Shown one piece after another: positions 10,801 through 21,798 of a stretch of 40,264 nucleotides of DNA. Under the pieces are notes generated by a model. It did not search any database and was not told the DNA's origin. It worked only from the letters and a program-made list of their open reading frames with translations. A program made the position numbers and the translations under genes. The stretch is from Saccoglossus kowalevskii (taxonomy: Eukaryota; Hemichordata; Enteropneusta; Harrimaniidae). Each line of letters begins with the position of its first letter. The first letter of the stretch is position 1. The stretch spans positions 43,805-84,068 of the forward strand of contig NW_003133373.1 of the NCBI RefSeq assembly GCF_000003605.2, given 5' to 3'.

Positions 10801-12158
10801 TTAAGATATAAAAAGAGAAGTTTTGTCCAAAGATCGGTGATAGGTGGGTCTAGGAAACTTTGAATCCACTTGGCCCTAAAGCACGACACTGAACGAAAAT
10901 ATCTAATAAATTAATGCTCTCAGCAATATCACCAATCATAGTGTTTCTTCCACCTTGTCTGGCCCATTCCAAATAAATTTGTTAATAAATCTGTTTATGG
11001 TTTTAATATCAATATTTTAACAACCATAAGATTAAACAAATAAAGACATTCTGGAATTAGCAGTAATTTAATTATTTGTGTTTTACCTATAAATGAATAT
11101 TTTCAGAGCAAAGCTGCAAGCATTACTTCAGCGAATCGAATCATCCTTCAATATTTGATTCATATGCTTGATCTTTCTTGTAACAAAAATACATTACAAT
11201 AATTTTGATTGGTGATATTGGCCAGAGGATACTATAGGGATTATCCGTACGAGATTTCAACACCAAATCCACATGGATTGTATACAATGTAAACACATTA
11301 TCACACAACATTTATTATTTTCAAGATGATTGAAATAAAAATAGATTTAAAAAAAAAACTGCCTCTATCGCTATAAATGGCCCTTTTTCTTGGCGGCGCT
11401 ACGGTGATCTGTGACGTCATTCGTATTTACGTCTCTACTTTTCTGAACCGCTGTGAATACAAAATACTATGATAAGGTGATGTGCAGTTGGTTGCTATAG
11501 TGATTCAAGAACAAGTTCACAGAATGACAAAACATTAACAATTTCAAATAGTGTTTCGCCATGTGCTATTGTTGACAACGTAGACACAGTTCATACACGT
11601 TGTACATTAGTGATGAAAGTCTACGCATATGAAAAATAAAACGCACTAAAAATATTATGTCTGAGCAATTTAAAAAAAAAAAACATATCGTTTGAGTTGT
11701 CATTGTGTTACATCTTGACAATTAATTATTAACGATAGTTTGTTCAACTCTATTTCTAGGTACTCCAACAGAACATGAGGATTACCCATGTGCCAGTGAT
11801 ATGAAACTGGACATCACCAGTAAAGATGACATCATGTGCAGTGACGCTCATCATAGCTCAGAGGAGAGCAACAATGTCGCTATCATGTCACCAGGTACGC
11901 TACATTATATTTTGTTATATTTCTCATTCGCTTTTATCGTTGAGGGCGACCTAGTTTATCATAACCTTATCAATATCGTGATATCATTGCGTACGCTTGA
12001 TTCGCGATTAGACGAGTGGTTTTTCCCGCTGCCACACGTCAAAATTTTCCTGAATACAAGGATTGAATAAGTTTTTCTACTGAACGTATTTTCTTTCTAT
12101 TTCAGCTGCACACCTGATAATTTTTATGTGTGGACTGGTGATGGCTCTGTTTTACTGA
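7620..12158 (+). CDS. DOMON gene 1, FRRS1L-like membrane-anchored DOMON protein
   Basis: Complete gene. Joined exons 7620-7874, 9020-9118, 9213-9363, 11760-11894 and 12106-12158 give 230 aa, with GT-AG introns of phase 0, 0, 1 and 1. Residues 1-18 form a signal peptide (hydrophobic LMLICALLPVV, AMA cleavage motif). Residues 24-168 form one DOMON domain: paired cysteines C24, C30, C37 and C43, the GWAGVGFSTDKSM strand, DSVVMC, and LECSFTR. This is the pattern of FRRS1/FRRS1L-type domains. A linker with C179 and C195 follows, then a 17-residue hydrophobic tail (AAHLIIFMCGLVMALFY) ending the protein, as in GPI-anchored or tail-anchored proteins. There is no cytochrome b561 region. FRRS1L proteins are known AMPA-receptor biogenesis partners in vertebrates; the role here is unknown. 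N140-Y-S is a glycosylation sequon. The start was chosen by the signal peptide, the tandem ATG ATG and conservation in all three copies. Confidence 0.88.
7957..7994. repeat. Short inverted repeat just after gene 1 exon 1
   Basis: Perfect 12-bp arms AGTTGTTAAGTA (7957-7968) and TACTTAACAACT (7983-7994) enclose a 14-nt AT-rich loop. It lies in intron 1 and is not seen in genes 2 and 3. Confidence 0.5.
8473..8602. mobile_element. MITE family 2, copy a (intron 1 of gene 1)
   Basis: 130 bp with terminal inverted repeats TTAAAGGGCCGTGGTCGTCG on the left and, reverse-complemented, TTAAAAAGCGGTGGTCATCG on the right. There is no coding capacity. The sequence just before it (CAACCGTAATTCACACAA at about 8378) matches 22605-22622 in gene 2 intron 1, where a similar left end (TTAAAGGACGTTCGTCGTCG) sits at 22659. 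The insertion may therefore predate the duplication. Confidence 0.65.
9020..9118 (+). CDS. Gene 1 coding exon 2
   Basis: 33 codons, phase 0 at both ends, beginning GSDSVVMC after TTCTCACAG and ending LTGT before gtgagt. Residues 111-114 (TTNA) form the patch that differs completely from gene 3 (HSIS). Confidence 0.88.
9213..9363 (+). CDS. Gene 1 coding exon 3
   Basis: This 151-nt exon starts DGLSNGVVTV and ends GTGPITS plus one base, before gtaaaa. It completes the DOMON domain (LECSFTR with C135; SYYFLIGTGP as the last strand). It follows a 94-bp intron nearly identical to that of gene 3. Confidence 0.88.
9919..10083. mobile_element. MITE family 1, copy b (intron 3 of gene 1)
   Basis: 165 bp, full length and similar to the element at 3074-3237 from end to end. 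The left end reads GAAAGCGGCAGGGTCGTCAC and the right end, reverse-complemented, reads TTAAAGTGGGGGAGTCGTCA. It lies inside intron 3, so it does not disturb the coding sequence. Confidence 0.78.
10190..11000 (-). mobile_element. Degraded LINE ORF2 C-terminal fragment (intron 3 of gene 1)
   Basis: On the minus strand, broken frames give in order: WIQSFLDPPITDLW (about 10870-10830), then LINDRSVWYLDF and GVIYITDLYDAAG (about 10725-10660), then after frameshifts RTFCNNAEETVLHIFVQCD (about 10280-10221). The last is the Cys/His knuckle (C..C, ET..H.F..C) found at the end of many LINE reverse-transcriptase proteins. The clade (L1/Tx1-like or CR1-like) is not certain. Stops and frameshifts make it a relic. 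Confidence 0.65.
11760..11894 (+). CDS. Gene 1 coding exon 4
   Basis: The acceptor TATTTCTAG ends at 11759 and the exon is in phase 1 at both ends. It encodes the acidic Ser-rich linker (TPTEHEDYPC through NNVAIMSP) with two cysteines. The homologous exon of gene 2 is 15 nt shorter. Confidence 0.85.
12106..12158 (+). CDS. Gene 1 terminal exon (hydrophobic tail)
   Basis: The exon follows TATTTCAG and encodes AAHLIIFMCGLVMALFY and TGA (12156-12158). Gene 2 has the same exon with two changes. The protein ends inside the hydrophobic segment with no cytoplasmic residues. Confidence 0.85.
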
Positions 12159-12201
12159 TCGTTATTTTCAATTACAAGGCAAGATAACTGCAGCTATTTC
12201 A

Positions 12202-12207
12202 AATAAA
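12202..12207 (+). terminator. Polyadenylation signal of gene 1
   Basis: AATAAA lies 44 bp after the stop codon. It is the nearest canonical signal and would give a very short 3' UTR. No transcript evidence is available. Confidence 0.5.
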
Positions 12208-12259
12208 TTTAGTGTCGGACAATTTTACTTAACAGGAATTTTGAGATGACTTTATTTAA

Positions 12260-12590
12260 TCAGTAGGTGACTACTAATGTGTCAGTCACATAGCCCGTAA
12301 ATACAGTTTACGATATAATAGTACCAGTTTAGAATATTTGTATTTGGTGGATGCAGGTCGATATAAACAAGTAATTGATGTACACTCCCACTGGGAATAA
12401 TGGGATTTATGTAAAACTCGACAGATTAAAATTCTAATTCTGAAAAACAATGTGTGACCTCACCGTGTCTGAACATGGATGCTACTATGTATGAATTGTA
12501 ATTGATCACGTGACATATACAGTAGGTATATATGTTATAGTTCCATTTCGAAGGTCATTTCTGCAGATTGTTTTAAACGTTGACACAAAT
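12260..12590 (+). repeat. 3' flank of gene 1 duplicated at 27480-27815
   Basis: The stretch beginning ATCAGTAGGTGACTAC aligns with the 3' flank of gene 2. Shared landmarks include AAACAAGTAATTGAT and CGTGTCTGAACATGGATGCT. It shows that the duplicated unit runs past the 3' ends of the genes. It is non-coding. Confidence 0.7.
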
Positions 12591-12742
12591 TTGAATACAC
12601 CTAATCAAATTTGAGTACACGCTGTCAGATATGGATACACACTATCCGTTATGAGTACACCCTGTCATATATGGATACAGCCTATCGGATTCGAATACAC
12701 CTTATTAAATATAGATACATATACTACGAGATTTGGGTACAC
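12590..12742 (+). repeat. 20-bp minisatellite downstream of gene 1
   Basis: About eight imperfect units alternate between a TTTGAGTACACCCTGTCAGA type and an ATATGGATACACCCTATC type, giving a rough 40-bp higher-order period. The same satellite, expanded, lies at the matching place downstream of gene 2 (27818-28110 and 28626-28785). Confidence 0.8.
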
Positions 12743-13406
12743 TGAAAATCTAAGTGTTTTCAAATATGTCACATTTTGTCCCACTTTAAAATCATTTCTA
12801 GTGTTTTATAATTACACACATTAAGTGTTTTTCTTAAAATCGCAATTGTTTTTACAATGATTATACTGTTTCACTGTTTTGTGGTAAACACATTTAACGT
12901 GTTTATAAGCGTGTCCCCACTTTAAAATGTGTTTACAATCTGCAAAATTACAAAAAGTATATTTGATGAAAACATTTGCAGTTAGTGTTTTTATTGCAAC
13001 ATGTCAGGGATGTTTTTGCACATTATGACAAGTTTTCTCCAATAGAAACACGTATCCGACATTGAGGCTTCGCAAATAGAAAAATAGCTAAAAAGAAAAT
13101 GAATCTAATGATTAGATCACAGGGAATTAGCGCTGCGTCACCCAGTTTACCAACCCGAGCATTGATAACAAAACCGTGCATGTTTAATTCCACCGGTTAT
13201 TAAATTTGTGACAGGTACATGGTAGTATAATATATAAAGCCGTTTATTATTGAAAATTTATCACTACATGTACAGTATGTCTGCTGACAAATGTGACGTG
13301 TGTGAGCATTTGTTTCTAAAACAATATGCTGCATACAGTCGATAATAAGTGCTGTGTCTATTATAGATGCATAACGTAGACGGCATACAAAAGTGTCCTG
13401 TATATA
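12743..13406. other. Non-coding AT-rich stretch
   Basis: No gene is recognised. GTGTTT-type words are frequent, as in the tandem repeat that follows, so it may hold older decayed units. Confidence 0.35.
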
Positions 13407-13810
13407 ATCGGGTGTTTTTAGGTTGAAACATTGCATGTGTTTTTGTTTCAGGAGGTGCTATAAAATAAAACAGTTTGGAAACAAGTGTTTTAATTACTCT
13501 TTTGAACGAGTGTTCATGTCGTACACATAAACACTAAAGACGAAACATGCACAGTGGGTGTTTTAGATTGAAACGTTTCATGTGTGTTTGTTAACTAAAG
13601 TATTTCAAAATAAAACATTTTAGAAGAAAAGTGTTTTTAGTTTCTCCTATGAACTCGTCTGCATGTCATATGCATAAACACTTATAAAACATGCATAGTC
13701 GAGTGTTTTACCTTGAAATGTTACATGTGTGTTTGTTTTGAGAAGTGCTTCATGATAAAACAATTTGGAAGAAAAGTGTTTTAGATACTCTCACAAACTC
13801 AAATATGCCT
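13407..13810 (+). repeat. Three-copy tandem repeat, period about 145 bp
   Basis: Units start at about 13411, 13557 and 13702. Each runs GTGTTTTA..TTGAAA, then CATGTGTTTTTGTTT, AATAAAACA, GAAAAGTGTTTT, ACTC..GAACTCG and CATAAACACT. Divergence between units is clear but the order is kept. No coding capacity is shared by the units. Confidence 0.75.
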
Positions 13811-16800
13811 CATGGATTAAAACTTTGCAAAACGAAGTAATTAATTCACCACGTGTCTCGATTTCTGGTTGTACTTAAAGGTTGGTAAGATCATATAAGC
13901 GTACATACAATTAATTATTCTGCAACCTGGTGCTTGACTTTAAATTATTTTTAAGGTAATTTCATGACCCACCTCATTATACATTGAATTACGCCACCTT
14001 CAGTGATTATCTAGTTGGAAGATATGCCTTAATGTTTACTTGCAGTAACCAGACGTGCTTGCATAAAGCTGGATGCTTAATACTACATGCATAAAGTTGG
14101 ATGCATTATTCCATAAATGTCATATCAATAAACATTTCAATGACACACCCAGTTTTTTTATTTTAAAAAAGTGTATTTTTGTGTGTTAAAAAGGAAGTCA
14201 AGCCAAACATTTTTTTTCTTCAAATTTTCAGTGTGCATATCACTCGTGTGTATAATTATAGTCATGGAAATATCTAGAGAATGAAAAGTGATATGAAAAA
14301 GCTGTAAATTGCATGTTCTTACATTTGCAGAGCTAACTCGCCTGGGAGTATTATGCTGTTAGATTTTCTTTTAACAGTGCGCTTAATTTTCATCGAAACG
14401 TGTTTATGCTAAAACACTACTGTTTTGATATAAAAATCAGTTGTTATATTAAATAATATACATGTTTTTAATCACAATAAATTGCAATTAAAGTGGTGTT
14501 TTTTTTTATGAAATACATGAAAGTGCTTCCAAACTTTACAGTGAACGCCCTTACACCCTATGGGATATTTGTAAGCCCTGTCAGACTCAAGTGCAACTAT
14601 TGTCACGAGTTAAATACAGGTATAATAGCGAAAAAAGCCAAATTATAATAAAGCCATTTATGGATGAGTCGCCATGATTCAATGTCGTCGGCGAACACGA
14701 CTACAGTCATTTCAGTTACAAAACTATATAATTTAACAGTGTGAATGACAGAACATTTATACAGTCTTGTGATTGGTTGTTGATACATTCTGAATAGGCC
14801 ACGCCTCCAACTGTGCCGTGCTTTCCGGGCAANNNNNNNNNNNNNNNNNNNNNNNNNNNNNNNNNNNNNNNNNNNNNNNNNNCGTTAATTATTCATAAAT
14901 GGAGTCAATTTGTGTAGTTTTCTTGACTTATTCTGCAGATATCGGTGAAATATAGGTATGGCTTTGGCGAAATTTAAAAGAGCAACCAATATTCTTCAAG
15001 CTAGTATGTTTTAGATTTTATTTTTCATTCTGTTTGACTGATTTTTCGAGTTTAAAATTATGAGCTCACTGGTGCCTTCATCCCTTGTCTATTTCTTACA
15101 CTAGAAACCAGCCGACCCTCCCCCGCTCATAGGGACTGCGTACAGTTGATTATAGTTCCTGGGCTTCCTGTGGTTTAATATGAGAAAAGACGTTCATTTT
15201 TATATCGCATTAACAAACACCATACATCCGTCTACCTATACATCCAATCTACGTTCGTGCATTTATTGGTTCGTTTTAGGCTATTGTGTCTGTTGACAGG
15301 CTGTCTTGGTGTTAGCATATAATTATAGGTGTTTTTCATTTTGCTAGGGTTAGCTGGTTTAATATGGTTAAGCAGATTATTTGTCTGCTTTCATTACCAT
15401 TTTTACATTCGCGGTGAGTTGATTTCGTAGTGAGTAGCTTTAGCAGTGAGTAGGGCTTTGTCACAGTGACTGGTCATCAGACTTTCGAATTAGTTTTATG
15501 TGCCATTAACAACTAGTATTAATCTGGGAATAACCAACGTTAGAAGCTGTTATTTTGTTCTTATGATTCGTGCAGTTGCTCTGTCAGGAATTCCCAAAGA
15601 AGACCCATGCTCTGATATTGTTTTCTAGTTTCTTACATCGACCAAGATACATTTGACCATTTATAGAATAAATTATAGTATAAAACACATGTATAACTAT
15701 TCTTTAGTATTGAAATAAAATATATAAATCAGGGATAATGTCAGTGTTATTTACTAATAGGGATTGTCAACTTGTCCATGGGGCTGCAGGAGTTAAAAAA
15801 AATAGTGTATTCACTGTCATTTATTTTGCAGTTTCGTGTTCTTGTACACCATAGCTTCCATAGTATCTTTTTTCATTTTACAAAAAAACTTGATCTCCCA
15901 AAAAAGAGTCTTACAGGCCGATTTTCACCTATATTGATATTGTAAATTTAGCCAAGCGGTTATTTATTAGAGGCGCCCGTGGAACCAAAAATTTAGACGT
16001 GAATGACTCCAGCGACGTAAAATCGGGTGAGGGGCTATTTAACTCAGGGATATCTACGGTAATTGGGTTGTATAAAACTCATGATAAAACCTCGTTTGTA
16101 ATTGTTTTACTTGTCTATAATTCTGATGGATTTTTTGTAAAAACACACCGCTACGCAAGTTGTACGAAATATCAAATATTTTAATACATAACAATAATGC
16201 GAATACAAAAACTAGCAATTACAGAACTACAAAATCAAGAACAATTTGGGCAGGGGCCCTCTGACTACCTGGGGCCAAGGTCAAGGTTGCTGACCTTGAG
16301 TGGCAAGTTTTGGTTAAACAAGAATGCCGAGAATGGAGGATGGCCACTTCAGAATTATGACGGTATTCTTGAATGGGGCGCAGGAGGAAATCCTTGGCCC
16401 TTAGCCTTGACCCAAGTCATAACGAAAAGATCCAAGGAGGAAGAAAGGGGACGGTGGAGGGTTAGCTAGCGATGTGCACTGAGGCGAAACAGAAACCTGA
16501 ATGAAAAGCTGAAACAAAGAAAGTTGACAACAAAGCTAGGTGACGCTAAGAGACATATGGAACTTGACACTTACCTTGGTGCTAATTAGATGAGAATAAA
16601 AGCAGTTAAATGGTAAAAATTACCGACCAGTGATTGGCTGGAGTTGATACTTCAGCGATCCGGATTAAGCCTCAAGCTCAGTGCTTTTACAAAATGGGTC
16701 TGTGACACAACAGACCCCACGATTTTTGATGGACATCAACAGGTTATCTAACACTTTCTTCATGTTAACAAAGAATGTGGCCAAGTACTCATTCACTTTA

Positions 16801-18930
16801 CCAAATACGGTTAACGAGGCCCGGGCGTGATATAGAAAATTATTGCACAGCCTGCGCATCGGGATTCACATAGCGTTAGAAAGCCAGGAAAATACAAGGT
16901 ACTTATATGATAATATGAAGTATAACATTCCATGATATGATGCAAATCCCATTTTGTATATGGTCAAATATTTATTGGTCAAAATAATAAACAAGAGCAT
17001 GTGTCTTATTCAGGAACTCCTACAAGAAGAAAGACGAAATTAACAGCTATTAACAGGTAGATGATTAAGATAAAAAAACAGTTCAGAAAATTTACATTTC
17101 TACTTGTTCAAGTTTATATTTGAAAACTGTTTCACTGTTGTTCTTCCCCGTAGTGTTTTTTGAATATTGTTTTTATTTCTAATTTTGTTAAATTGTTGAT
17201 ATTTTCAAGGTTATAGAATTGTGTTCATAAGTTTCTAACCATGACCCCGCTTTCCAATTTTTCCCCATGTCTTTGTAAGCATAGACTGCCATGTAACGTT
17301 TCTTTATTTTATTGAAGTATAAACAGAAGTTTATTGCCGAGCTGTGTACTTTACCAATGTGAGGTTGAGCTCCATTCTACATTCTATTTTGTTGAATTTG
17401 TTCCCTACATCCAAAATTTGGTTAATATCAATATTTGTGTTGTATTAAACAGATTTTCCTTTATTTTAGCAATAAATGTTGATGTGTAAATCTTTGATTT
17501 TATCATTGCTACTTTGTGTATTATGTGAAAAATAATTCGGTGTTATTAAACATTCACGTAAGAGGTACCAAGTTCGGGGAATTCTCCACCTTTTTATCGA
17601 ACAAAGACACACAGAGAATCGAATCGAGTCACATTTGGTCTCAGCCGCCTTGTTACTCTCCCACGGCCGCCTTAAGACTGCGCCCCACCGAGAGCTTGCC
17701 ACAACTAACTGAGATCGGCTTTATTCACATTCCAACTGTTAACCAATTACAAGCGAGTTTAAGAGCTCGAGGCGTGGCCTCCATACATATAGCCAATCAC
17801 GCAAAGTAATCAACACGCCATAATGTGTAATTAATTGCCCCCGATGTCGGGACATAACTCTCATACTTATCGTCGCCACAAGGGCTAAAACAATACTTCA
17901 TAGTTGACAATTATATCAGCCAGTTGTTCCAATCACTAATTCCCTAACATACGAATGAACCTGATCATGACAAGTTACGGGCAGGTGTGGTGTCATGAAT
18001 TAGTTTTCGCGTATCTGTTGACCGACTTATTTAGCTGATTACTAACGAATGGCTGTGTTATGTCTGGCATCGTTTAGGCCATGCGAGGTTCTGAACGGAA
18101 CTTGGCTCAGTGATTTGGAACTAATTACGAGATAGCCGTAGCTATTCGGACTATTAATTCTGACAGTTGGTATTCGTAGTTATTGATGTAGTGAACGATT
18201 AATCAAAAGATATTACGTATTCAGTACTTAGTCTTTTTTCTGCTTTGTAATTGGTTAAGGTTTTGAAAATGAATAAAGAGAGTTTGAGTTGGTCTTGGCG
18301 AGTACACCACGATAGACGCAGTCGAGAGTCCAGTCCTGGAGAGTCTTGGGCGAGTCTTGGGTTCAGCCTTGCGATAGTCTTGGGGATTTTTCCCCAGGGC
18401 GCTGTGTCTTATAGAGTGCTCCAAAGACCGACTAAGACGAGAGTTGAAACGTATTTCGTTGTGTGTGTCTTATTTGACTGTAAAGCTTAAGTGACTTTCC
18501 CGATCCCGTACCTCAAGGAGACGAGATATAGAGACGAGACGAGATTCCCCCCTCACACGTGTGGAGAACCCCAGAGGAAAAGAATTTCCCCTGATAGTGG
18601 ATCATCCAGGGGTCACCAGTGAAAGTCGCTATGACTGCGAAAAGCGGCCTCACCGAAATACATGAAACTATAAATCATGACAGCTATATCAGCTAATCTA
18701 TCTGCTGTGAGTGTTATTGAGCCATTTGATTTAAAAAAATACCTCCCAAAAAAGTATACTGTTCCTCAATTTAAATTTATTCACCATATTTAAATTGTTC
18801 TTTATTTGTTTTACATCTAGTCCTGCAGAATATAATAACTTGTTTCTTTTTTATAATTCTATATTTGGAATGTTATTCCCAAATTAACACCAGTTGTTTA
18901 TGGCACATAAACATTCTCAACTCCGATGAA
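13811..18930. other. Intergenic region between genes 1 and 2, no gene recognised
   Basis: This region contains a 50-base N gap (14833-14882). No exon of the DOMON family and no recognisable transposon protein was found. Segments 16974-17030 and 35521-35575 share AGAGCATG and GTCTTATT..GGAACTCCT and look like copies of one dispersed repeat. The GC-richer part at about 18250-18610, with repeated GAGTCTTGGG words, could be a retroelement terminal repeat, but no second copy or boundary was found. Confidence 0.4.
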
Positions 18931-18934
18931 AGGA

Positions 18935-19320
18935 CAGATGAAAGGACCAGTTACTGCTACACAGCCCTATTCACTGCGAAAACTACCCACTATGAAATCC
19001 ACTCACCAAGAAGATACTACTATAGATAACTGACGGGGTTCTAACTCATAGTTTACATAATCAGGGTTGCTCAACGGACTATCTGGAACGCAATGTCGTT
19101 TATTGTCCTTTCTCGCGCGAATGTCCTTCATAATTGTTGATATGAATTACTGAATGTCGAGAAGAATGTGAGCAGTGGGGTTTAAAGTCAAATAAAGCCC
19201 CCTTACTCAACCTTTTCTGTATTCAAAGTCCGAAGCCATAGGAAGGAGCCAACTGCCCCCCGCATTTTATCTCGGATTTTATCTCATATTCCAAAGAGCC
19301 TTCACACGAGAGTCTCGTCT
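18935..19320 (+). repeat. Upstream duplicated segment, gene 2 copy
   Basis: Positions 18935-19025 (GAAAGGACCAGTTACTG, AGCCCTA, GCGAAA, CCCAC) match 35641-35740 upstream of gene 3. Positions 19025-19320 match 3957-4250 upstream of gene 1. The two matches together link all three gene units as segmental duplicates. Confidence 0.65.
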
Positions 19321-19431
19321 TATACATATCATGTACGGTTGTATGTCACCCGTTCTTCTATTCGAATTCATTGGACATGATATATTTAATAGGTCGAAAT
19401 GGTCAATGGTACTGTAGCGTAGGATAAGTAA

Positions 19432-19963
19432 TGTCAGGTCGTTGTCATTGAGTCAGAATGCTATACAATTTGGTTAGGCGAGACAATGTTACCTTTAATT
19501 ATCTGTTTGTCATTTGTCACGTGGCCAGATATTACACATTGTCTACGAATCAATGCATTACGTCATTACGAATTACGTCATTATTTGTAATGTACTATTT
19601 TGTATTGTAATGTAATATGATGGAATGTATTGTAATATGATGTATTAAATTTAATACATACATGTCCAGAACATGGGATAATGATTACTGACCTTGGCAA
19701 CGAGTGTTACTATTGTAGCAATAGTTCGGTAAGGGTGTACTACGTTATCCATATAATTCTGTGTTATTTATTTGCCACCTTTGTGTCTGACCTATTGACC
19801 AAATGGAACAATGCCATTTCATAGTAACAATGAATGAACTGCGTATGGCTTTCACGTGACCATATCTGCCTACGACCCCTTTGAGATCATTTGTGACCAA
19901 ATTTGCGAGAGGCGTGTAAGAAGCAGCACACATTGTACACGGTGCTTACATGTAGTATATAAG
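19432..19963 (+). promoter_or_regulatory. Promoter block C and 5' leader exon of DOMON gene 2
   Basis: This is the best-preserved match to block B. It has CACGTG at 19518-19523, two TTACGTCA sites (19558-19565 and 19573-19580), the CAGAACATGGGATAATGATT segment and GACCAAATTTGCGAGAGGCG. The leader exon ends TATATAAG|gtgagt after 19963. It is predicted to splice to the acceptor at 21513-21514. The transcription start is not determinable here. Confidence 0.6.
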
Positions 19964-20026
19964 GTGAGTGGAGAAATGACATATTTGGATGTTATGCTAT
20001 GAATCCATCCGGGAATGCCAGGGACA

Positions 20027-20150
20027 TTGTGACCGTGGCATAGTAAGAATTCAATGTCAACGCCATCACCGAATTCGTGGTGATCAGCACATTCAATACT
20101 GTTTACACGAGAGGGTTAATCGTAACACTTGTATTTTCTAATCGACACTC
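20027..20150 (+). repeat. Conserved intronic block after the leader exon, gene 2
   Basis: Close to 5157-5275 (GACCGTGGCATAGTAAG, CAACGCCATCACCGA, GATCAGCACATT.AATACTG, CGACACTCC). It contains stops in every frame in at least one copy and is not an exon. Confidence 0.5.
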
Positions 20151-21514
20151 CACATGGACAAGAACTGTCGCACTGTGACGTCATACGGTAACATTTTTGC
20201 CAACCAGCAGACGAATGTCTGATAAGAAACGTCGCTCACTTATCAGCAATATACTTGACGATCTGCTGTGACAACGATGATCGCAAGTTGTTTAATAAAC
20301 AGACACGCGTAGTGCTACATATATATTTTGTTAACATCATCAGCGAACAACGTAGCTATTTTAATTACGGTTGCGAACGACTGGTTCTCGCCAACCAGTC
20401 ACTGTATACGCGCACGCACGCACCAAACGTTAAGAAGTACGATGGCACAGCGTGGGTTATTACGTGAATGTTTGTTTGCATGTAAAAATTTTCTCGGCTC
20501 ATTGTCTCTACTGTAGACAGTATTGTCCCGAGGACAATCATAAGCTGAGTTGTTGGTACTCAATCATGAATACACGGCTGTCCATGCATACAGATACATT
20601 ACTATACAGGCTGTTTGATATTCAGAATGTGTATTTCCGTCTGTAGTCCATGTGGGAACGTACTCAATACAGTCCATTTTGTGATGAAAATTTTGGATCA
20701 GTATGTATGGTTCAGTGGCACCGTCTAGGTTCGGTCGTGTTACTGGAACATCTGTCACTGTGATTGAGCAGAGATAATTACTGATTCCCCGCCGTCGTCG
20801 ACCGTCATCGTTCTTCTTCGTTCTCGCAAACTGGAACTCCGTTTGATTGATTTGATATTTGGTATATGTGTACCCTGGGTGAACCTCTCTTAGATTTATG
20901 TGTTCATTTCTTTCATGGTCCAGTTGGTGTTGTTATATTTTTGCTTAGACAATCTAGGGGGTATTTCAAGACCGCGCATGCGCAAATCAAGTGTCGTCTG
21001 GTAATATACGTCGTTATACACAAGGTCAGTACAATTCGATGAATTTTTATACGCTAAATGATCTCAACTTGTACAGACATGCAGACAGAAATGTGAAATG
21101 CAAAACAAGCAGCGGTTTATTTTTCGAGTGAGTGGGAAAATACTGTAAATTCACGTTTTTATCCAAATAAATGATAGTCTTTTTAACCCATGGAAGGCCT
21201 CATCCCGTATCTAATTGGCAGTCAAACGAGAAGAAAAAAAAAGGGTGAATTCGGAAACGGTAAAGTTTCTGCATGCGTGGAGTGCAAACACGATGTTCAC
21301 AAGGCACACGTTATCAACCCAGCATTAGGACTGTAAGCCACTTACGTAGTAAATATATCCAATATTTATAAACACTATGCTTATAATACGGCACAATATA
21401 CACCCAAACTGATAGCAATAATACAATAACTAGTGCTTCTACGTACTTCCCACAGTTTTCACGAGAAGCTGTCGATTGTACTGATTCATCTACATCTCAT
21501 GGTTATCATTTCAG
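20151..21514. other. Non-coding part of gene 2 leader intron
   Basis: No exon or transposon is recognised. The short open frames at 20255-20650 share no sequence with the other units and have no family resemblance. Confidence 0.4.
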
Positions 21515-21798
21515 GTAACAGTCACAATTCCCGAATTGTCACCATGATGTCACTGATATTAATCAGCGCCATGTTGCCAGTGGTTGCCATGACAGCGGTT
21601 TCTGATGCGGGATGTAGTGTTAACAAAGCATGTTACAAAAACCCAGAAAACTGTATGCTTGGCTTGGATTGTAAAATGTTCCTATCATACGCCTATAATC
21701 CTGACATGTCTACAGTCGATTTTGAAATGTTGGCTGATAGGTCTGGTGACGCGGGGGCTGGTTGGGTCGCTGTGGGATTCTCGACTGACAAATTTATG
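21515..21798 (+). CDS. Gene 2 exon: leader plus coding 21544-21798
   Basis: The acceptor GGTTATCATTTCAG ends at 21514, followed by GTAACAG and the ATG at 21544. The exon ends ATG|gtaagt in phase 0. Compared with gene 1, the cysteines and GFSTDK core are unchanged while the loops differ (for example ENCMLGLDCKMF for EGCTLYTDCTFF). Confidence 0.85.

Noticed and set aside
14773-17820. Similar GAGGCGTGGCC plus CCAATCAC words in opposite orientation at 14780-14810 and 17769-17800, as if ends of one transposon
   Set aside because: The similarity is limited to short words, no transposase is found between, and the N gap interrupts one side.
18250-18610. Possible solo LTR with GAGTCTTGGG words
   Set aside because: No second copy, target duplication or primer-binding site could be shown in the window.
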